Position numbers and translations under genes: made by a program. Of a DNA stretch of 64,000 nt, positions 1 through 8,980 are shown piece after piece. This DNA comes from Salinicoccus hispanicus (GTDB lineage Bacteria > Bacillota > Bacilli > Staphylococcales > Salinicoccaceae), in assembly GCF_009831115.1 (NCBI RefSeq), contig NZ_WUUK01000002.1:1-64000 (forward strand), written 5' to 3'. Position 1 is the stretch's first letter. Every line of letters starts with the position of its first letter. The notes below the pieces were generated by a model, which did not search any database, was not told where the DNA came from, and worked only from the letters and a program-made list of their open reading frames with translations.

Positions 1-69
1 ATAGGTTCGGCGTGCAAGTGTGGCGACACATTCAGCGGACGAATACTAATCGATCGATGACTTATTCAA
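1..69 (+). rRNA. 23S ribosomal RNA, 3' end only
   Basis: The first ~69 bases match the conserved 3' end of bacterial 23S rRNA, including the GACGAATACTAATCGATCGA block that ends helix 101 and the last bases of the molecule. The rest of the gene lies upstream of the window. It is followed after ~130 bases by 5S rRNA and a tRNA cluster, the usual end of a Bacillota rrn operon. The exact last base is approximate. Confidence 0.93.
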
Positions 70-197
70 TAATAATGAAAACCGTGTTTGGTTTTCTGCG
101 CAGCGCATTGTTTCTATCCGGTTTTGAGTGTACATACACTCGTTCGACACCCGTCGAACATCCAAATGTGATTACTTTCGGGTAATGCACCATATTG

Positions 198-312
198 TCC
201 GGTGGCGATGGCGGAGAGGCCCCACCTGTTCCCATGCCGAACACAGCAGTTAAGCTCTCCAGCGCCGATGGTAGTTGGACTGACGTCCCGTGAGAGTAGG
301 ACGCCGCCGGGC
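198..312 (+). rRNA. 5S ribosomal RNA
   Basis: The sequence begins TCCGGTGGCGATGGCG and contains the invariant CACCTGTTCCCATGCCGAA and AGTTAAGC segments, then ends with GACGCCGCCGGGC, which pairs with the start to form helix I. Length (~115 nt) is normal. It lies between 23S and the tRNA cluster and is presumably cotranscribed with both. Confidence 0.95.
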
Positions 313-354
313 AGTATCTTTTTTTATTACAGTTATTTTTTATTACAGTTTTAT

Positions 355-429
355 TCCACAGTAGCTCAGTGGTAGAGCTATCGGCTGTTAACCGATCGGT
401 CGTAGGTTCGAATCCTACCTGTGGAGCCA
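355..429 (+). tRNA. tRNA-Asn (GTT)
   Basis: A cloverleaf can be folded with acceptor TCCACAG/CTGTGGA, D-arm AGCTCAGTGGTAGAGCT, anticodon loop CTGTTAA (anticodon GTT) and T-loop GGTTCGAATCC. The CCA tail is encoded at 427-429. First tRNA of a six-gene cluster after 5S rRNA. Confidence 0.97.
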
Positions 430-458
430 TTTTTTTGTTTAAATACATATAATAGCAT

Positions 459-530
459 GGCCCGTTGGTCAAGCGGTTAAGACACCGCCCTTTCACGGCG
501 GTAACACGGGTTCGAGTCCCGTACGGGTCA
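459..530 (+). tRNA. tRNA-Glu (TTC)
   Basis: Acceptor GGCCCGT/ACGGGTC with discriminator A, anticodon loop CTTTCAC (anticodon TTC), T-loop GGTTCGAGTCC. CCA is not encoded: the bases after the discriminator are TTT. Same cluster as its neighbours. Confidence 0.97.
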
Positions 531-542
531 TTTGATTTGAAT

Positions 543-618
543 GGAGAATTAGCTCAGCTGGGAGAGCATCTGCCTTACAAGCAGAGGGTCGGCGGTTCGA
601 ACCCGTCATTCTCCACCA
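543..618 (+). tRNA. tRNA-Val (TAC)
   Basis: Acceptor GGAGAAT/ATTCTCC, D-arm AGCTCAGCTGGGAGAGC, anticodon loop CTTACAA (anticodon TAC), T-loop GGTTCGAACCC, and an encoded CCA at 616-618. Only one base separates it from tRNA-Tyr. Confidence 0.97.
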
Positions 619-619
619 C

Positions 620-700
620 GGAGGGGTAGCGAAGTGGCTAAACGCGGCGGACTGTAAATCCGCTCCTTCGGGTTCGGCAGTTCGAATCTGCCCCCCTCCA
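620..700 (+). tRNA. tRNA-Tyr (GTA), class II
   Basis: Acceptor GGAGGGG pairs with CCCCTCC; the anticodon loop reads CTGTAAA (anticodon GTA). A long variable arm (GCTCCTTCGGGTTC region) marks it as class II, as expected for bacterial tRNA-Tyr. CCA is not encoded. Confidence 0.96.
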
Positions 701-712
701 TTTTTTTAATAT

Positions 713-787
713 TGGGCTATCGCCAAGCGGTAAGGCAATGGTTTTTGGTACCATCATGCGCAGGTTCGAATCCTGCTAGCCCAGCCA
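713..787 (+). tRNA. tRNA-Gln (TTG)
   Basis: Acceptor TGGGCTA/TAGCCCA, anticodon loop TTTTGGT with anticodon TTG, T-loop GGTTCGAATCC, encoded CCA at 785-787. One base separates it from tRNA-Lys. Confidence 0.96.
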
Positions 788-788
788 C

Positions 789-861
789 GAGCCATTAGCT
801 CAGTTGGTAGAGCATCTGACTTTTAATCAGAGGGTCAGAGGTTCGAATCCTCTATGGCTCA
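789..861 (+). tRNA. tRNA-Lys (TTT)
   Basis: Acceptor GAGCCAT/ATGGCTC with discriminator A, D-arm AGCTCAGTTGGTAGAGC, anticodon loop CTTTTAA (anticodon TTT), T-loop GGTTCGAATCC. CCA is not encoded. Last gene of the rrn/tRNA transcript; a terminator follows directly. Confidence 0.97.
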
Positions 862-866
862 CTAAC

Positions 867-897
867 GACATCTTCCAATAGGAGGATGTCTTTTTTT
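867..897 (+). terminator. Rho-independent terminator of the rrn/tRNA cluster
   Basis: The stem GACATCTTCC / GGAGGATGTC (two mismatched bases near the loop) is followed by seven T. It sits six bases after tRNA-Lys and before the arginase promoter. Confidence 0.9.
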
Positions 898-930
898 ATT
901 TCTTTGTTTTATACATCACTCTTTATTTAA

Positions 931-979
931 TTGCATAAAAATCCAATGTTGTATACTATGGAATATATAAGCGCTTACA
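931..979 (+). promoter_or_regulatory. Arginase promoter with a CcpA-type cre element
   Basis: A weak sigma-A promoter (TTGCAT at 931-936, TATACT at 952-957, spacer 15) precedes the palindrome TATAAGCGCTTACA at 966-979. This differs from the TGTAAGCGCTTACA type of cre by one base and lies at about the transcription start, where CcpA binding would block initiation. Catabolite repression of arginine catabolism is known in staphylococci; its occurrence here is inferred. Confidence 0.6.
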
Positions 980-994
980 ACAAGGGGGATTTTT

Positions 995-1912
995 ATGAAT
1001 CAGAATCAAAATATACATATAATAGGGGCTGCGACTGCATTTGGCCAGCCTCGGCTAGGGGTGGATCTTGGTCCTGATGCTATAAGGTATGCTGGTATTG
1101 TACAGAAGTTGAAAGGCTTGGGGATGTCTGTAGTTGATAGGGGCAATATCAGAGGCGACTTCGATATAGAAGCAGGTCAGGAGACAGATTTGAGAGATGA
1201 TAATCTGTTGAACTACGGTGCTGTTAAACGCTTTAATACAGCACTTGCTGCGGAAGTGGATGGTTCAGTGGTAAACGGTGGTTTTCCATTGATACTGGGG
1301 GGAGATCATTCTCTCGCAATCGGTTCTCTTGCCGGATTAAGAAAGCACTACGATAACCTGGGAGTCATCTGGTATGATGCCCATGGTGATCTGAACGATA
1401 GCAGAACATCCCCGACAGGAAACATCCATGGAATGCCACTTGGCATATCTTGTGGTTTTGGAGATCAGGCTCTGGTTGATCTTTACCAGGAGGGACAGAA
1501 GGTCAGACCTGAAAATGTTGTCCTTATCGGGATGCGTGATCTGGATGAAGGTGAAAAGGCCTATATTAAAGAAAATGGTATCCTGACTTTCACGATGATG
1601 GATATCAGGATGAAAGGGATCAAAGCTGTCATGCAGGAGGCTATGGAGCATCTTTCTGATAAATGTGATGGTATCCACCTTTCTCTCGATGTAGATGGCT
1701 TGGACCCATTGGAAACGCCAGGAACAGGGACACCTGTCGCTGGTGGACTGTCACTATCTGAAACACAGCTTGCGATGCAGATATTGAATGAGTCGGGACG
1801 AATTACCTCGATGGATCTGGTGGAAGTGAACCCACTTCTTGATGATAAAAATATGACAGCAGAGAAGGCAGTGGAGATTGCAGCATGTCTTTTCGGCAAA
1901 AAGCAGCTTTAA
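995..1912 (+). CDS. rocF: Arginase
   Basis: Cytosolic binuclear manganese hydrolase that converts L-arginine to ornithine and urea. The 305-residue protein has the ureohydrolase metal-binding signatures in order: GGDHSLAIG, DAHGDLN (with the family HG step) and SLDVDGLDP, followed by the GTGTPVAGGLS substrate loop. Length is normal. The ATG follows GGGGG with good spacing. It stands alone behind its own promoter and cre-like site and ends in a perfect palindromic terminator shared with the convergent ArsR gene. Position between an rrn/tRNA cluster and cdaA-ybbR-glmM matches Staphylococcus, though two regulator genes are inserted here. Confidence 0.95.
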   Translation: MNQNQNIHIIGAATAFGQPRLGVDLGPDAIRYAGIVQKLKGLGMSVVDRGNIRGDFDIEAGQETDLRDDNLLNYGAVKRFNTALAAEVDGSVVNGGFPLILGGDHSLAIGSLAGLRKHYDNLGVIWYDAHGDLNDSRTSPTGNIHGMPLGISCGFGDQALVDLYQEGQKVRPENVVLIGMRDLDEGEKAYIKENGILTFTMMDIRMKGIKAVMQEAMEHLSDKCDGIHLSLDVDGLDPLETPGTGTPVAGGLSLSETQLAMQILNESGRITSMDLVEVNPLLDDKNMTAEKAVEIAACLFGKKQL

Positions 1913-1917
1913 AATAT

Positions 1918-1945
1918 AAACAGCATCTCAATTGAGATGCTGTTT
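1918..1945. terminator. Bidirectional terminator between rocF and the ArsR gene
   Basis: A 28-base perfect palindrome (arms AAACAGCATCTCAA and TTGAGATGCTGTTT) lies between the convergent stops and has A/T-rich flanks on both sides, so it can serve both transcripts. Confidence 0.88.
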
Positions 1946-1957
1946 ATATTTTATGTC

Positions 1958-2413
1958 CTATTCTTCCCCTATGGGCAGAATCTGAACTTTATAGTCTTTG
2001 GTATTTTTGGAATTCTTCTTTTCGGAACTGTCTTTAACAAAATTCCTTAATTCTTTTTTGAACTGCTTAAGCTCATCCTCTTTCATATGAAGATTATAAG
2101 ACATACTGTCTTTTTTCTTTTCGCCAGGACTGTATTTCAGAAGATCGATGTTCGGGACGACCTTCCGTGCTACCGGTTCATAGAACTTCTGAATGATACT
2201 GTTCTTCTCCTCGGTTTTCACTACATGGATGATTTCATTCTTAAGCAGCTCGTTCAGGTGGTAGTGGATTTTGGCCCGTGGAATATCCAGTTCGTCCGCG
2301 AGCATCTGTCCGGTTTTAGGCTTTTCGGCGAGCATGGTAAGCAGTTGGATCCTGAAAGGGTCACTCACACTTTTCAATTGAGCCAAGTTATCGATTACGA
2401 GTAGTTTTTTCAC
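1958..2413 (-). CDS. ArsR-family winged-helix transcriptional regulator
   Basis: A 151-residue DNA-binding protein. Residues ~10-75 form an ArsR-like winged helix: SDPFRIQLLTMLAEKP, the recognition region PRAKIHYHLNELLKNEII, then a wing with VVKTEEKN. The C-terminal half is charged and helical and has no Cys pair of the metal-sensor type, so it is unlikely to be a classical arsenic or zinc sensor. It resembles the ArsR-like HTH_20 group that regulates transporters or enzymes. Translation starts with GTG at 2413 behind AAGGGG. It is divergent from the Xre/TPR regulator and convergent with rocF; its target is unknown. Confidence 0.8.
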   Translation of the reverse strand: MKKLLVIDNLAQLKSVSDPFRIQLLTMLAEKPKTGQMLADELDIPRAKIHYHLNELLKNEIIHVVKTEEKNSIIQKFYEPVARKVVPNIDLLKYSPGEKKKDSMSYNLHMKEDELKQFKKELRNFVKDSSEKKNSKNTKDYKVQILPIGEE

Positions 2414-2516
2414 GGAGAAACACCCCTTATAATGTATATTTATAGTATGATTAACTGTAAATGCGATGTCAATTAAATAAACAATGGTTTTGTGCGCTCT
2501 ATAACACTTGTAACAT

Positions 2517-2545
2517 TTGTTGCATATTTTTCTATTTGGTATGAT
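2517..2545 (+). promoter_or_regulatory. Candidate extended -10 promoter for the Xre/TPR regulator
   Basis: TTGTTG (2517-2522) and TATGAT (2540-2545) are separated by 17 bases, with TGG directly before the -10 box, the extended -10 arrangement. It lies 32 bases upstream of the start codon. No obvious operator is visible. Confidence 0.5.
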
Positions 2546-2577
2546 GGAACTGTTAAGACAGTGAAAGGGGCACCTTT

Positions 2578-3525
2578 ATGATCGGACAGCGGATTAAAGA
2601 AATACGCAATAATAATAATCTAACCCAAGAAGAACTGGCAGACGGCATCATTTCAAGAACTTATCTCAGCCTCATCGAAAAGGGGAGCGTACATCCTTCT
2701 ACCAATGTACTGATCAAACTGAGTGAAAGACTCGATTGTTCAGTGAATGATTTCATGCAGGAGGTCTCCCATTTCCGTTATAATGATGTAGAGATTCTTA
2801 GGGAAATCGCATATTATGAACAGAAGATTGAACAGGAAGACTACACCTCCCTTCATTATTTCATAGAAAAGGAATACGAAACTGTAGAACAGATTCCGGG
2901 GCCTGACAGTGGAAGAATTCATCTGCTGTATGCTAAATACTTCATGCATTCAGGAGACAGGCGCAAGCTGAAGTTCCATGTGAATCGTGCATTGGAACTT
3001 CTATCGACGGTTTCAATCAACCAGTCGTATATCGATGCAGTTATACTTAAGGTTGGATTATTGAATGATGAGGACGCATATGAAGCATCACTTGATCTTC
3101 TTGAGGATACGTTATATACCATTCTCAGGTTTTCCGATCTCGATCTTAGTGTCATCAGAATAATGTTTGAAGTCGCGGAGTGCTATCAGAAGTGTGGCGA
3201 ATACTTCACCTCGTCCCGATTTTCAGCGCGTATTAGAAAACAATCGAAAATACTGCATATCGACTATCGTCGCGATGCGCTTCTTCTGCTTGAAGGCAAG
3301 AACCTTGCCATGCTGAAGAAGTTCAATGAGCTGGATTCTTGGACTTCGAAGTCACAGGATGCCATGGCCAGGCTTCTGAACTGCTATGCGAAGTATAAGA
3401 ATGGCAGTATAAAAGCAGCAGAGGAAGAATTTAGAAATATTGATTTCAATTTTGAGACTCTCAGCCAAGATGAGATATTTTACGATATCCATAAGGAATT
3501 GGAAGAGAGAATGGGTTTTATATGA
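2578..3525 (+). CDS. Xre-type HTH regulator with C-terminal TPR-like repeats
   Basis: A 315-residue regulator. The N-terminal ~60 residues are an HTH_3 domain (IGQRIKEIRNNNNLTQEEL, then SRTYLSLIEKGSVHPS as recognition helix). The remaining ~250 residues are helical and fit the TPR-like sensor domain of the Rgg/PlcR/SinR-like group, some of which bind secreted peptides. No short peptide-pheromone gene is visible next to it, so peptide sensing is only a family-based possibility. The ATG follows AAAGGGG. It ends 22 bases before cdaA and could be read through into the cdaA operon. Confidence 0.75.
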   Translation: MIGQRIKEIRNNNNLTQEELADGIISRTYLSLIEKGSVHPSTNVLIKLSERLDCSVNDFMQEVSHFRYNDVEILREIAYYEQKIEQEDYTSLHYFIEKEYETVEQIPGPDSGRIHLLYAKYFMHSGDRRKLKFHVNRALELLSTVSINQSYIDAVILKVGLLNDEDAYEASLDLLEDTLYTILRFSDLDLSVIRIMFEVAECYQKCGEYFTSSRFSARIRKQSKILHIDYRRDALLLLEGKNLAMLKKFNELDSWTSKSQDAMARLLNCYAKYKNGSIKAAEEEFRNIDFNFETLSQDEIFYDIHKELEERMGFI

Positions 3526-3547
3526 ATGATTAAGTGAGGGACGCATT

Positions 3548-4372
3548 ATGCAGACAGACAATTTTTTTGAAAGTGTCAATACGGCAACCGTAATCTCGAG
3601 CATTGTCGATCTGCTGATTGTATGGTATGTGGTGTATCTTCTGATCAGAGTGATGAAGGGAACGAAAGCCATTCAGCTGATAAAAGGGATTTTCCTGATT
3701 CTTATCGGCCGGTCAATCAGTAACTTCTTCGATCTGACGACAACGACCCAGATGTTCGATACAGTTCTGGAATGGGGCTTTCTGGCGATCATCGTCATCT
3801 TCCAGCCCGAAGTGAGGCGTGCACTGGAGCAGCTGGGACGCGGCAGCCTGTTCCGTACAAATGGAAGTAGCAGCTCTACAACAGAGAAGGATAAGCTGAG
3901 GGAAGCCATGATCAAGTCTATACGGTACATGGCAAAACGGCGTATCGGTGCACTGATTGTCTTTGAAAAGGAGACAGGGTTGAAGGACTATATAGAAACC
4001 GGCATACCGATAGGCGGAAATATCACATCGGAGTTGCTGATCAATATATTCATACCCAATACGCCGCTGCATGATGGTGCGATGATCATCCAGGGCAACA
4101 AGATTGCGACAGCCGCAAGCTATCTGCCACTATCCGACAGCAGTAAGATTGCAAAGAATCTCGGAACACGGCATCGTGCGGCTGTGGGTGTATCGGAAGT
4201 GACTGATGCTTTTACTGTAGTCGTTTCAGAGGAGACGGGTAACATATCCGTAACCTACGACAGCAAGCTGACAAAAGAAATCACCCTCGAGGAACTGGAC
4301 AATCTGCTCCAGACACACTGGAACATACTCCCACCTTTGAAGGAAGGAGGCGGTTTATTTGCTAGAAAGTAA
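3548..4372 (+). CDS. cdaA: Diadenylate cyclase CdaA
   Basis: Membrane-bound enzyme that makes cyclic di-AMP from two ATP. The 274-residue protein has three hydrophobic segments in the first ~85 residues (roughly 13-35, 41-56, 72-86), then a DisA_N catalytic domain with both hallmark motifs: DGA at residues 176-178 (PLHDGAMI) and RHR at 208-210 (GTRHRAA). It is the first gene of the conserved cdaA-cdaR-glmM operon, overlapping cdaR by 14 bases. This links c-di-AMP control of turgor and cell wall to amino-sugar synthesis. Confidence 0.96.
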   Translation: MQTDNFFESVNTATVISSIVDLLIVWYVVYLLIRVMKGTKAIQLIKGIFLILIGRSISNFFDLTTTTQMFDTVLEWGFLAIIVIFQPEVRRALEQLGRGSLFRTNGSSSSTTEKDKLREAMIKSIRYMAKRRIGALIVFEKETGLKDYIETGIPIGGNITSELLINIFIPNTPLHDGAMIIQGNKIATAASYLPLSDSSKIAKNLGTRHRAAVGVSEVTDAFTVVVSEETGNISVTYDSKLTKEITLEELDNLLQTHWNILPPLKEGGGLFARK

Positions 4373-5300
4373 ATGGGGATTGAGATTTGTTGCGCTGCTT
4401 CTCGCCCTGTTCATGTTCCTGTCGGCAAATGACGTATTTGACGACCTGCTCTATTCCGACCAGAATGTAGCTGAGACCGAAGTGATCGAGGGACTCCCTG
4501 TAGAAATTCTCTATGATGAGGAGAACCAGTATGTTTCCGGTGCTCCAGAGCAGGTGAACGTACAGCTTTATGGGAATACATCGAATGTGAAGCGGCTTCA
4601 GACGACAAGAGATATGAGTGTTGTTCTTGATCTGCGGAATCGGAATCTTGGTGAGTATGAAGAGCATTTCACAGTGGAGGGCCTTCCTGAAAATGTAACG
4701 GCCGAGGTCATTCCGGAGACTGCGAATGTGAACATCCAGGAACTGGTGACCCGTACATTCGAGGTCCAGGCTGAAGTCAGTGAGAGCCGGGTCGGCCCGA
4801 ATCATACCCTCGAGTCTGTACAGATCGAGCCTGAAACTGTTACTGTAATGGGTGGAGAAAGTGAAATGAACCGCATACAGTATGTACGCGCAACTCTGGA
4901 GGACAACTCGAGAATTACGCAGGACAGGGTGGACGAAGCGGAAGTCAGCGCTTTTGACACCCAATTCAACAAGCTTGATGTCGGTATCGATCCGACGCAT
5001 GTACGCGTGGAGATCAACGTTGAGGAACGCAGTAAGGAAGTGCCTGTAAGCTATGAAATGACTGGCGACGTTGCTGACGGCTACGCATTGAGTAATGTAG
5101 CACTCAACTACGATACCATTGAAGTTTTCGGTACAGAAGAAGTACTATCGGGCATCGATGAGATCAACGTTGAAGTAGATGTATCCGATATGAAGAGTTC
5201 GACAATACAGGATGTTGCGATTGATATGCCTGAAGGTGTGGACAGAACAGAACCGGCGGTCCTACAGGCAGATATAGAGATTGAACAGGATAATGGATAA
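4359..5300 (+). CDS. cdaR: CdaA regulatory protein CdaR (YbbR-domain protein)
   Basis: A 313-residue protein with one N-terminal membrane helix ([15 protein letters not shown]) and an extracytoplasmic part of repeated beta-rich YbbR domains, visible as recurring units with the pattern VEVxGxxxxLxxIxxVxVxVDVSxL. YbbR proteins bind CdaA through the membrane and modulate c-di-AMP production. The best start is TTG at 4359, eight bases after AGGAGG, inside the end of cdaA, so translation is coupled. Length is within the range seen for staphylococcal homologues. Confidence 0.9.
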   Translation: MLESKWGLRFVALLLALFMFLSANDVFDDLLYSDQNVAETEVIEGLPVEILYDEENQYVSGAPEQVNVQLYGNTSNVKRLQTTRDMSVVLDLRNRNLGEYEEHFTVEGLPENVTAEVIPETANVNIQELVTRTFEVQAEVSESRVGPNHTLESVQIEPETVTVMGGESEMNRIQYVRATLEDNSRITQDRVDEAEVSAFDTQFNKLDVGIDPTHVRVEINVEERSKEVPVSYEMTGDVADGYALSNVALNYDTIEVFGTEEVLSGIDEINVEVDVSDMKSSTIQDVAIDMPEGVDRTEPAVLQADIEIEQDNG

Positions 5301-5325
5301 AACATGCAGAAAAAAGGAGAACGTC

Positions 5326-6675
5326 ATGGGTAAATATTTTGGTACAGATGGAGTAAGAGGGGTCGCAAATACAGAATTGACTCCGGAACTGGCATTCAAG
5401 CTGGGTAGATTTGGCGGTTATGTACTGGCGGGTCAGAAAAGTGACAATAGAACTGTCCTGGTTGGACGGGACACACGTATTTCAGGGGAAATGCTCGAGT
5501 CTGCACTTGTTGCAGGACTGCTTTCCATCGGAGCGGAAGTCATGCGGCTCGGTATGATTTCTACACCGGGTGTAGCCTATCTGACGAAGGAAATGGATGC
5601 AGATGCAGGTGTCATGATTTCTGCTTCCCATAACCCGGTTGGAGACAATGGCATCAAATTTTTCGGTTCCGACGGCTTCAAACTGACAGATGATCAGGAA
5701 GCGGAAATTGAAAAACTCCTCGATATGGATGAGGATACATTGCCAAGGCCGACAGGTGTCGATCTCGGACACAAATCCGACTACTATGAAGGTGGTCAGA
5801 AATATGTCAGCTACCTCAAGTCTACTGTGGATGAGGACTTCGAAGATATGAAGATTGCACTTGATGGTGCCCATGGCTCCACCTATTCCCTTGCACCTTA
5901 TCTATTTGGGGATCTAGAAGCGGATACAGTGACTATTGGGTGCAGTCCGGACGGAACGAACATCAATGCCGGTTTCGGTTCCACACATCCTGAAAAGCTC
6001 GTTGACCTGGTCAAGGAAGAATCCTGTGATTTTGGTTTTGCTTTCGATGGCGATGGCGACAGAATCATCGCAGTGGATGAGAAGGGCAATATTGTCGATG
6101 GCGACAAGATCATGTTCATCCTGGCACAGCATATGAAGTCCGAAGGTGAGCTGAAAGATGATATGGTCGTCTCTACAATCATGAGCAACCTCGGTTTCTA
6201 CAAGGCGCTTGAGGCGCATGGACTGAAGAGCGATAAGACTAAAGTAGGTGACCGCTATGTGGTCGAAGAGATGAAATCAGGCGGCTACAGCCTCGGTGGC
6301 GAGCAGTCAGGCCATATCATCATGATGGACTACAATACGACTGGAGACGGCCTCCTGACAGGCCTGCATCTCGCTGCCATCGTCAAGTCTACTGGAAAGA
6401 CGCTTGGAGAACTTGCAGGACAAGTTGAGACGTTCCCTCAGGAACTTGTCAATATCCGTGTATCCGACAAATACAATGTTGTGAATAACGAAGTGGTTGC
6501 GAAGAAGATCGATGAAGTGGAAGCTGAGATGGATGGAAACGGCCGTGTGCTCGTCAGAGCCTCCGGCACTGAACCGCTTGTCCGTGTCATGGTAGAAGCG
6601 GAAACAGAAGAACTGGCTGTCAAATACAGCAATCTCATCGCCGACGTTGTCCAGACGGAAATGGGACTCGAATAG
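5326..6675 (+). CDS. glmM: Phosphoglucosamine mutase GlmM
   Basis: Interconverts glucosamine-6-phosphate and glucosamine-1-phosphate on the way to UDP-GlcNAc for peptidoglycan. The 449-residue protein shows the alpha-D-phosphohexomutase features: FGTDGVRG at the N-terminus, the phosphoserine loop ISASHNP (Ser101), the metal loop DGDGDR, the sugar-binding GGEQSGH and the phosphate-binding [12 protein letters not shown]. The start at 5326 (MGKYFGT) follows AAAAAGGAG with ideal spacing. An upstream in-frame ATG would add 15 residues with no family counterpart. Last gene of the cda operon; a strong terminator follows. Confidence 0.97.
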   Translation: MGKYFGTDGVRGVANTELTPELAFKLGRFGGYVLAGQKSDNRTVLVGRDTRISGEMLESALVAGLLSIGAEVMRLGMISTPGVAYLTKEMDADAGVMISASHNPVGDNGIKFFGSDGFKLTDDQEAEIEKLLDMDEDTLPRPTGVDLGHKSDYYEGGQKYVSYLKSTVDEDFEDMKIALDGAHGSTYSLAPYLFGDLEADTVTIGCSPDGTNINAGFGSTHPEKLVDLVKEESCDFGFAFDGDGDRIIAVDEKGNIVDGDKIMFILAQHMKSEGELKDDMVVSTIMSNLGFYKALEAHGLKSDKTKVGDRYVVEEMKSGGYSLGGEQSGHIIMMDYNTTGDGLLTGLHLAAIVKSTGKTLGELAGQVETFPQELVNIRVSDKYNVVNNEVVAKKIDEVEAEMDGNGRVLVRASGTEPLVRVMVEAETEELAVKYSNLIADVVQTEMGLE

Positions 6676-6682
6676 AATGCCG

Positions 6683-6716
6683 ATCCTTCAGATTATAAAT
6701 CTGAAGGATTTTTTTA
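6683..6716 (+). terminator. Terminator after glmM
   Basis: A 12-bp perfect stem (ATCCTTCAGATT / AATCTGAAGGAT) with a 3-base loop is followed by a run of T. It closes the cdaA-cdaR-glmM operon. Confidence 0.93.
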
Positions 6717-6824
6717 TTTAATTACTGCCTGAAATGTATGTGTATTACATATATGTATTGCAGTATATACATATTTAAATTACAATGTTTATGGTGAGAA
6801 ATAAAGGAGGAACGGGTATTTCAA

Positions 6825-6975
6825 TAAATCGGAATAGCGCCTGGGCAAGTTTTACTTGCTGACGAGGAGGACAGTCATCGATTATCGGCGGATACTGTCC
6901 CGGATACTGAAGTATTCGTGAGATCAACTGTTAAAACTCTTGGGTGACCAATGGGACAGAGCGGTGATCATATAC
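6825..6975 (+). ncRNA. glmS ribozyme (glucosamine-6-phosphate-activated self-cleaving riboswitch)
   Basis: The 5' leader of glmS carries the conserved core of the glmS ribozyme: AGCGCC at 6836-6841 with predicted cleavage between A6836 and G6837, then GACGAGGAGGAC, the ATCGATTATCGGCGGAT stem region, CCCGG, and the 3' block GGGTGACCAATGGGACAGAG ending in a GTGATC-like element near 6970. Glucosamine-6-phosphate acts as cofactor for cleavage, and the cleaved mRNA is degraded, giving feedback on GlmS. It ends ~35 bases before the glmS start. Boundaries are approximate; the core motifs are unambiguous. Confidence 0.95.
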
Positions 6976-7006
6976 AAAATTCAAAAGCCGAAAGGACGTT
7001 TTTTAA

Positions 7007-8809
7007 ATGTGCGGAATCGTTGGATATATCGGAAGTCAGGATGTTAAGGAAATACTGCTTTATGGTCTCGAGAAGATGGAGTACCGCGGCTATGACTCTG
7101 CAGGTATTGCAGTCAGAAATGATGAAGAAGTGGAAGTTTTCAAGGAAAAAGGCAGAATCAAGGATCTCCGTGCAAAAGTCGATATGGATTTCGATGCGAC
7201 AGTGGGCATCGGCCATACAAGATGGGCAACACATGGCGTACCGAATGTGAAGAACGCCCACCCGCATCGGAGTGCAGACGGACGCTTCACACTCGTTCAT
7301 AATGGTGTCATCGAGAACTATGAACAGCTGAAAAGAGATTACATTCCGAATGTGGACCTTGTTTCCAGCACGGATACTGAAATCGTTGTAGAGATCATTT
7401 CAAGCTTTGCCCAGCAGGGTATGTCTACAGAAGAAGCTTTCAACAAGACATTGGAAATACTGCACGGTTCCTACGCCATCGGTCTGATGGATGAGGAAGA
7501 GAACGATGTCATCTATGCTGCCAAAAATAAATCTCCGCTACTTCTCGGTAGAGGCAATGGTTTCAATGTCATCACTTCAGATGCCATGGCAATGCTCCAG
7601 CAAACAAATGAATTCGTAGAACTGATGGACGGGGAAGTTGTCCTGCTTAAAGCAGATGAAATCATCATCAAAGATAAAACAGGCCGCGAGATTGAAAGAG
7701 AATCCTATATCGCTGAAATCGACGAAAGCGATACTGAAAAAGGCACATACGAGCACTATATGCTCAAAGAAATAAATGATCAGCCAGCTGCGATGAGAAA
7801 AATCATCCAGGAATATCAGGATGAAGATGAGAACTTGAAGATTGATCCAGCAATCATCGATCAGCTTAAAGACTCGGACAGACTCTATGTCATCGCTGCA
7901 GGTACAAGCTACCATGCAGGACTGATTGGCAAGGAATTCTTCGAGAAATGGGCAGGTGTACCGACAGAAGTGCACGTCGCTTCAGAATTTGTCTACAACA
8001 CGCCGCTATTATCCGAGAAGCCAATGTTCATTTTCATTTCACAGTCCGGAGAAACAGCAGACAGCCGTGCTGTATTGGTTGAGATCAAGAAACGTGGTCA
8101 CAAGTCACTGACAGTGACAAATGTCCCAGGATCTACACTGTCAAGAGAAGCGGACCAGACACTGATCCTGCATGCAGGCCCTGAAATTGCGGTCGCTTCC
8201 ACAAAAGCATATACGGCACAGATTGCAGTTCTGTCCATTCTGGCGCAGGTTGCAGCAAGAGAATCCGGTAGAGACATTGAGATCAACCTCATGCAGGAAC
8301 TGGCGAAAGTGACGACAGCCATTACAGCCATCATTGATGATGCGCCGGTAATCGAGCAGATTGTCAACGAATACCTTGAAACAACAAGAAACGCTTTCTT
8401 CATCGGCAGGGCAATGGACTACTATGTCGGACTCGAAGGTGCACTGAAGCTTAAAGAGATCTCCTATATCCAGGCAGAAGGATTCGCCGGCGGGGAACTC
8501 AAGCACGGTACCATTGCACTGATTGAAGAAAACACACCCGTCTTCGCACTGGCGACACAGGAGAAGATCAACCTTAACATCCGTGGAAACGCACAGGAAG
8601 TCGCAGCACGCGGCGCTAAAGTATGCATGGTATCCATGGAAGGACTCGACCAGGAAGGCGACACATACGTCATTCCACACGTTCACGAGATGCTTACACC
8701 ACTCGTATCCGTCGTCGTGTACCAGTTCATTGCGTACTTCGCAGCACTGCACCGTGGCAACGATGTCGACAAGCCGAGAAACCTGGCTAAGTCGGTTACG
8801 GTGGAATAG
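7007..8809 (+). CDS. glmS: Glutamine-fructose-6-phosphate aminotransferase GlmS
   Basis: First committed enzyme of UDP-GlcNAc synthesis: fructose-6-phosphate plus glutamine gives glucosamine-6-phosphate plus glutamate. The 600-residue protein starts MCGIVGYIG, so Cys2 is the Ntn glutaminase nucleophile after Met removal. RGYDSAG and GHTRWATHG follow in the glutaminase domain. Two SIS domains make up the C-terminal half ([18 protein letters not shown] and [11 protein letters not shown]). It ends with AKSVTVE, the conserved C-terminal tail. It is expressed from its own ribozyme-controlled leader and followed by a terminator. Confidence 0.97.
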   Translation: MCGIVGYIGSQDVKEILLYGLEKMEYRGYDSAGIAVRNDEEVEVFKEKGRIKDLRAKVDMDFDATVGIGHTRWATHGVPNVKNAHPHRSADGRFTLVHNGVIENYEQLKRDYIPNVDLVSSTDTEIVVEIISSFAQQGMSTEEAFNKTLEILHGSYAIGLMDEEENDVIYAAKNKSPLLLGRGNGFNVITSDAMAMLQQTNEFVELMDGEVVLLKADEIIIKDKTGREIERESYIAEIDESDTEKGTYEHYMLKEINDQPAAMRKIIQEYQDEDENLKIDPAIIDQLKDSDRLYVIAAGTSYHAGLIGKEFFEKWAGVPTEVHVASEFVYNTPLLSEKPMFIFISQSGETADSRAVLVEIKKRGHKSLTVTNVPGSTLSREADQTLILHAGPEIAVASTKAYTAQIAVLSILAQVAARESGRDIEINLMQELAKVTTAITAIIDDAPVIEQIVNEYLETTRNAFFIGRAMDYYVGLEGALKLKEISYIQAEGFAGGELKHGTIALIEENTPVFALATQEKINLNIRGNAQEVAARGAKVCMVSMEGLDQEGDTYVIPHVHEMLTPLVSVVVYQFIAYFAALHRGNDVDKPRNLAKSVTVE

Positions 8810-8841
8810 GCGAAAGAACTCTATAAAAAGTCAAAGATTTC

Positions 8842-8876
8842 CACCCCTATGTATAATTTATTCATAGGGGTGTTTT
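8842..8876 (+). terminator. Terminator after glmS
   Basis: Arms CACCCCTATG (8842-8851) and CATAGGGGTG (8863-8872) form a 10-bp stem followed by TTTT. Confidence 0.88.
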
Positions 8877-8980
8877 GTATATTTAATAAATTGAGAAATA
8901 TCACAAACAGTTCAATGGTTTATGGTGTCATTTTGCCTTATAATATATGGACAATAAGATTGCATAAGGAGACATGAAGA

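Noticed and set aside
62-496. Open reading frame on the minus strand across 5S rRNA and tRNAs
   Set aside because: It lies antisense to well-defined RNA genes, has no ribosome site, and part of its translation is the well-known spurious product of antisense tRNA sequence.
6800-6836. AAAGGAGG just before the glmS ribozyme cleavage site, as a possible leader peptide
   Set aside because: No ATG, GTG or TTG follows at proper spacing, and the following sequence is the conserved ribozyme core.
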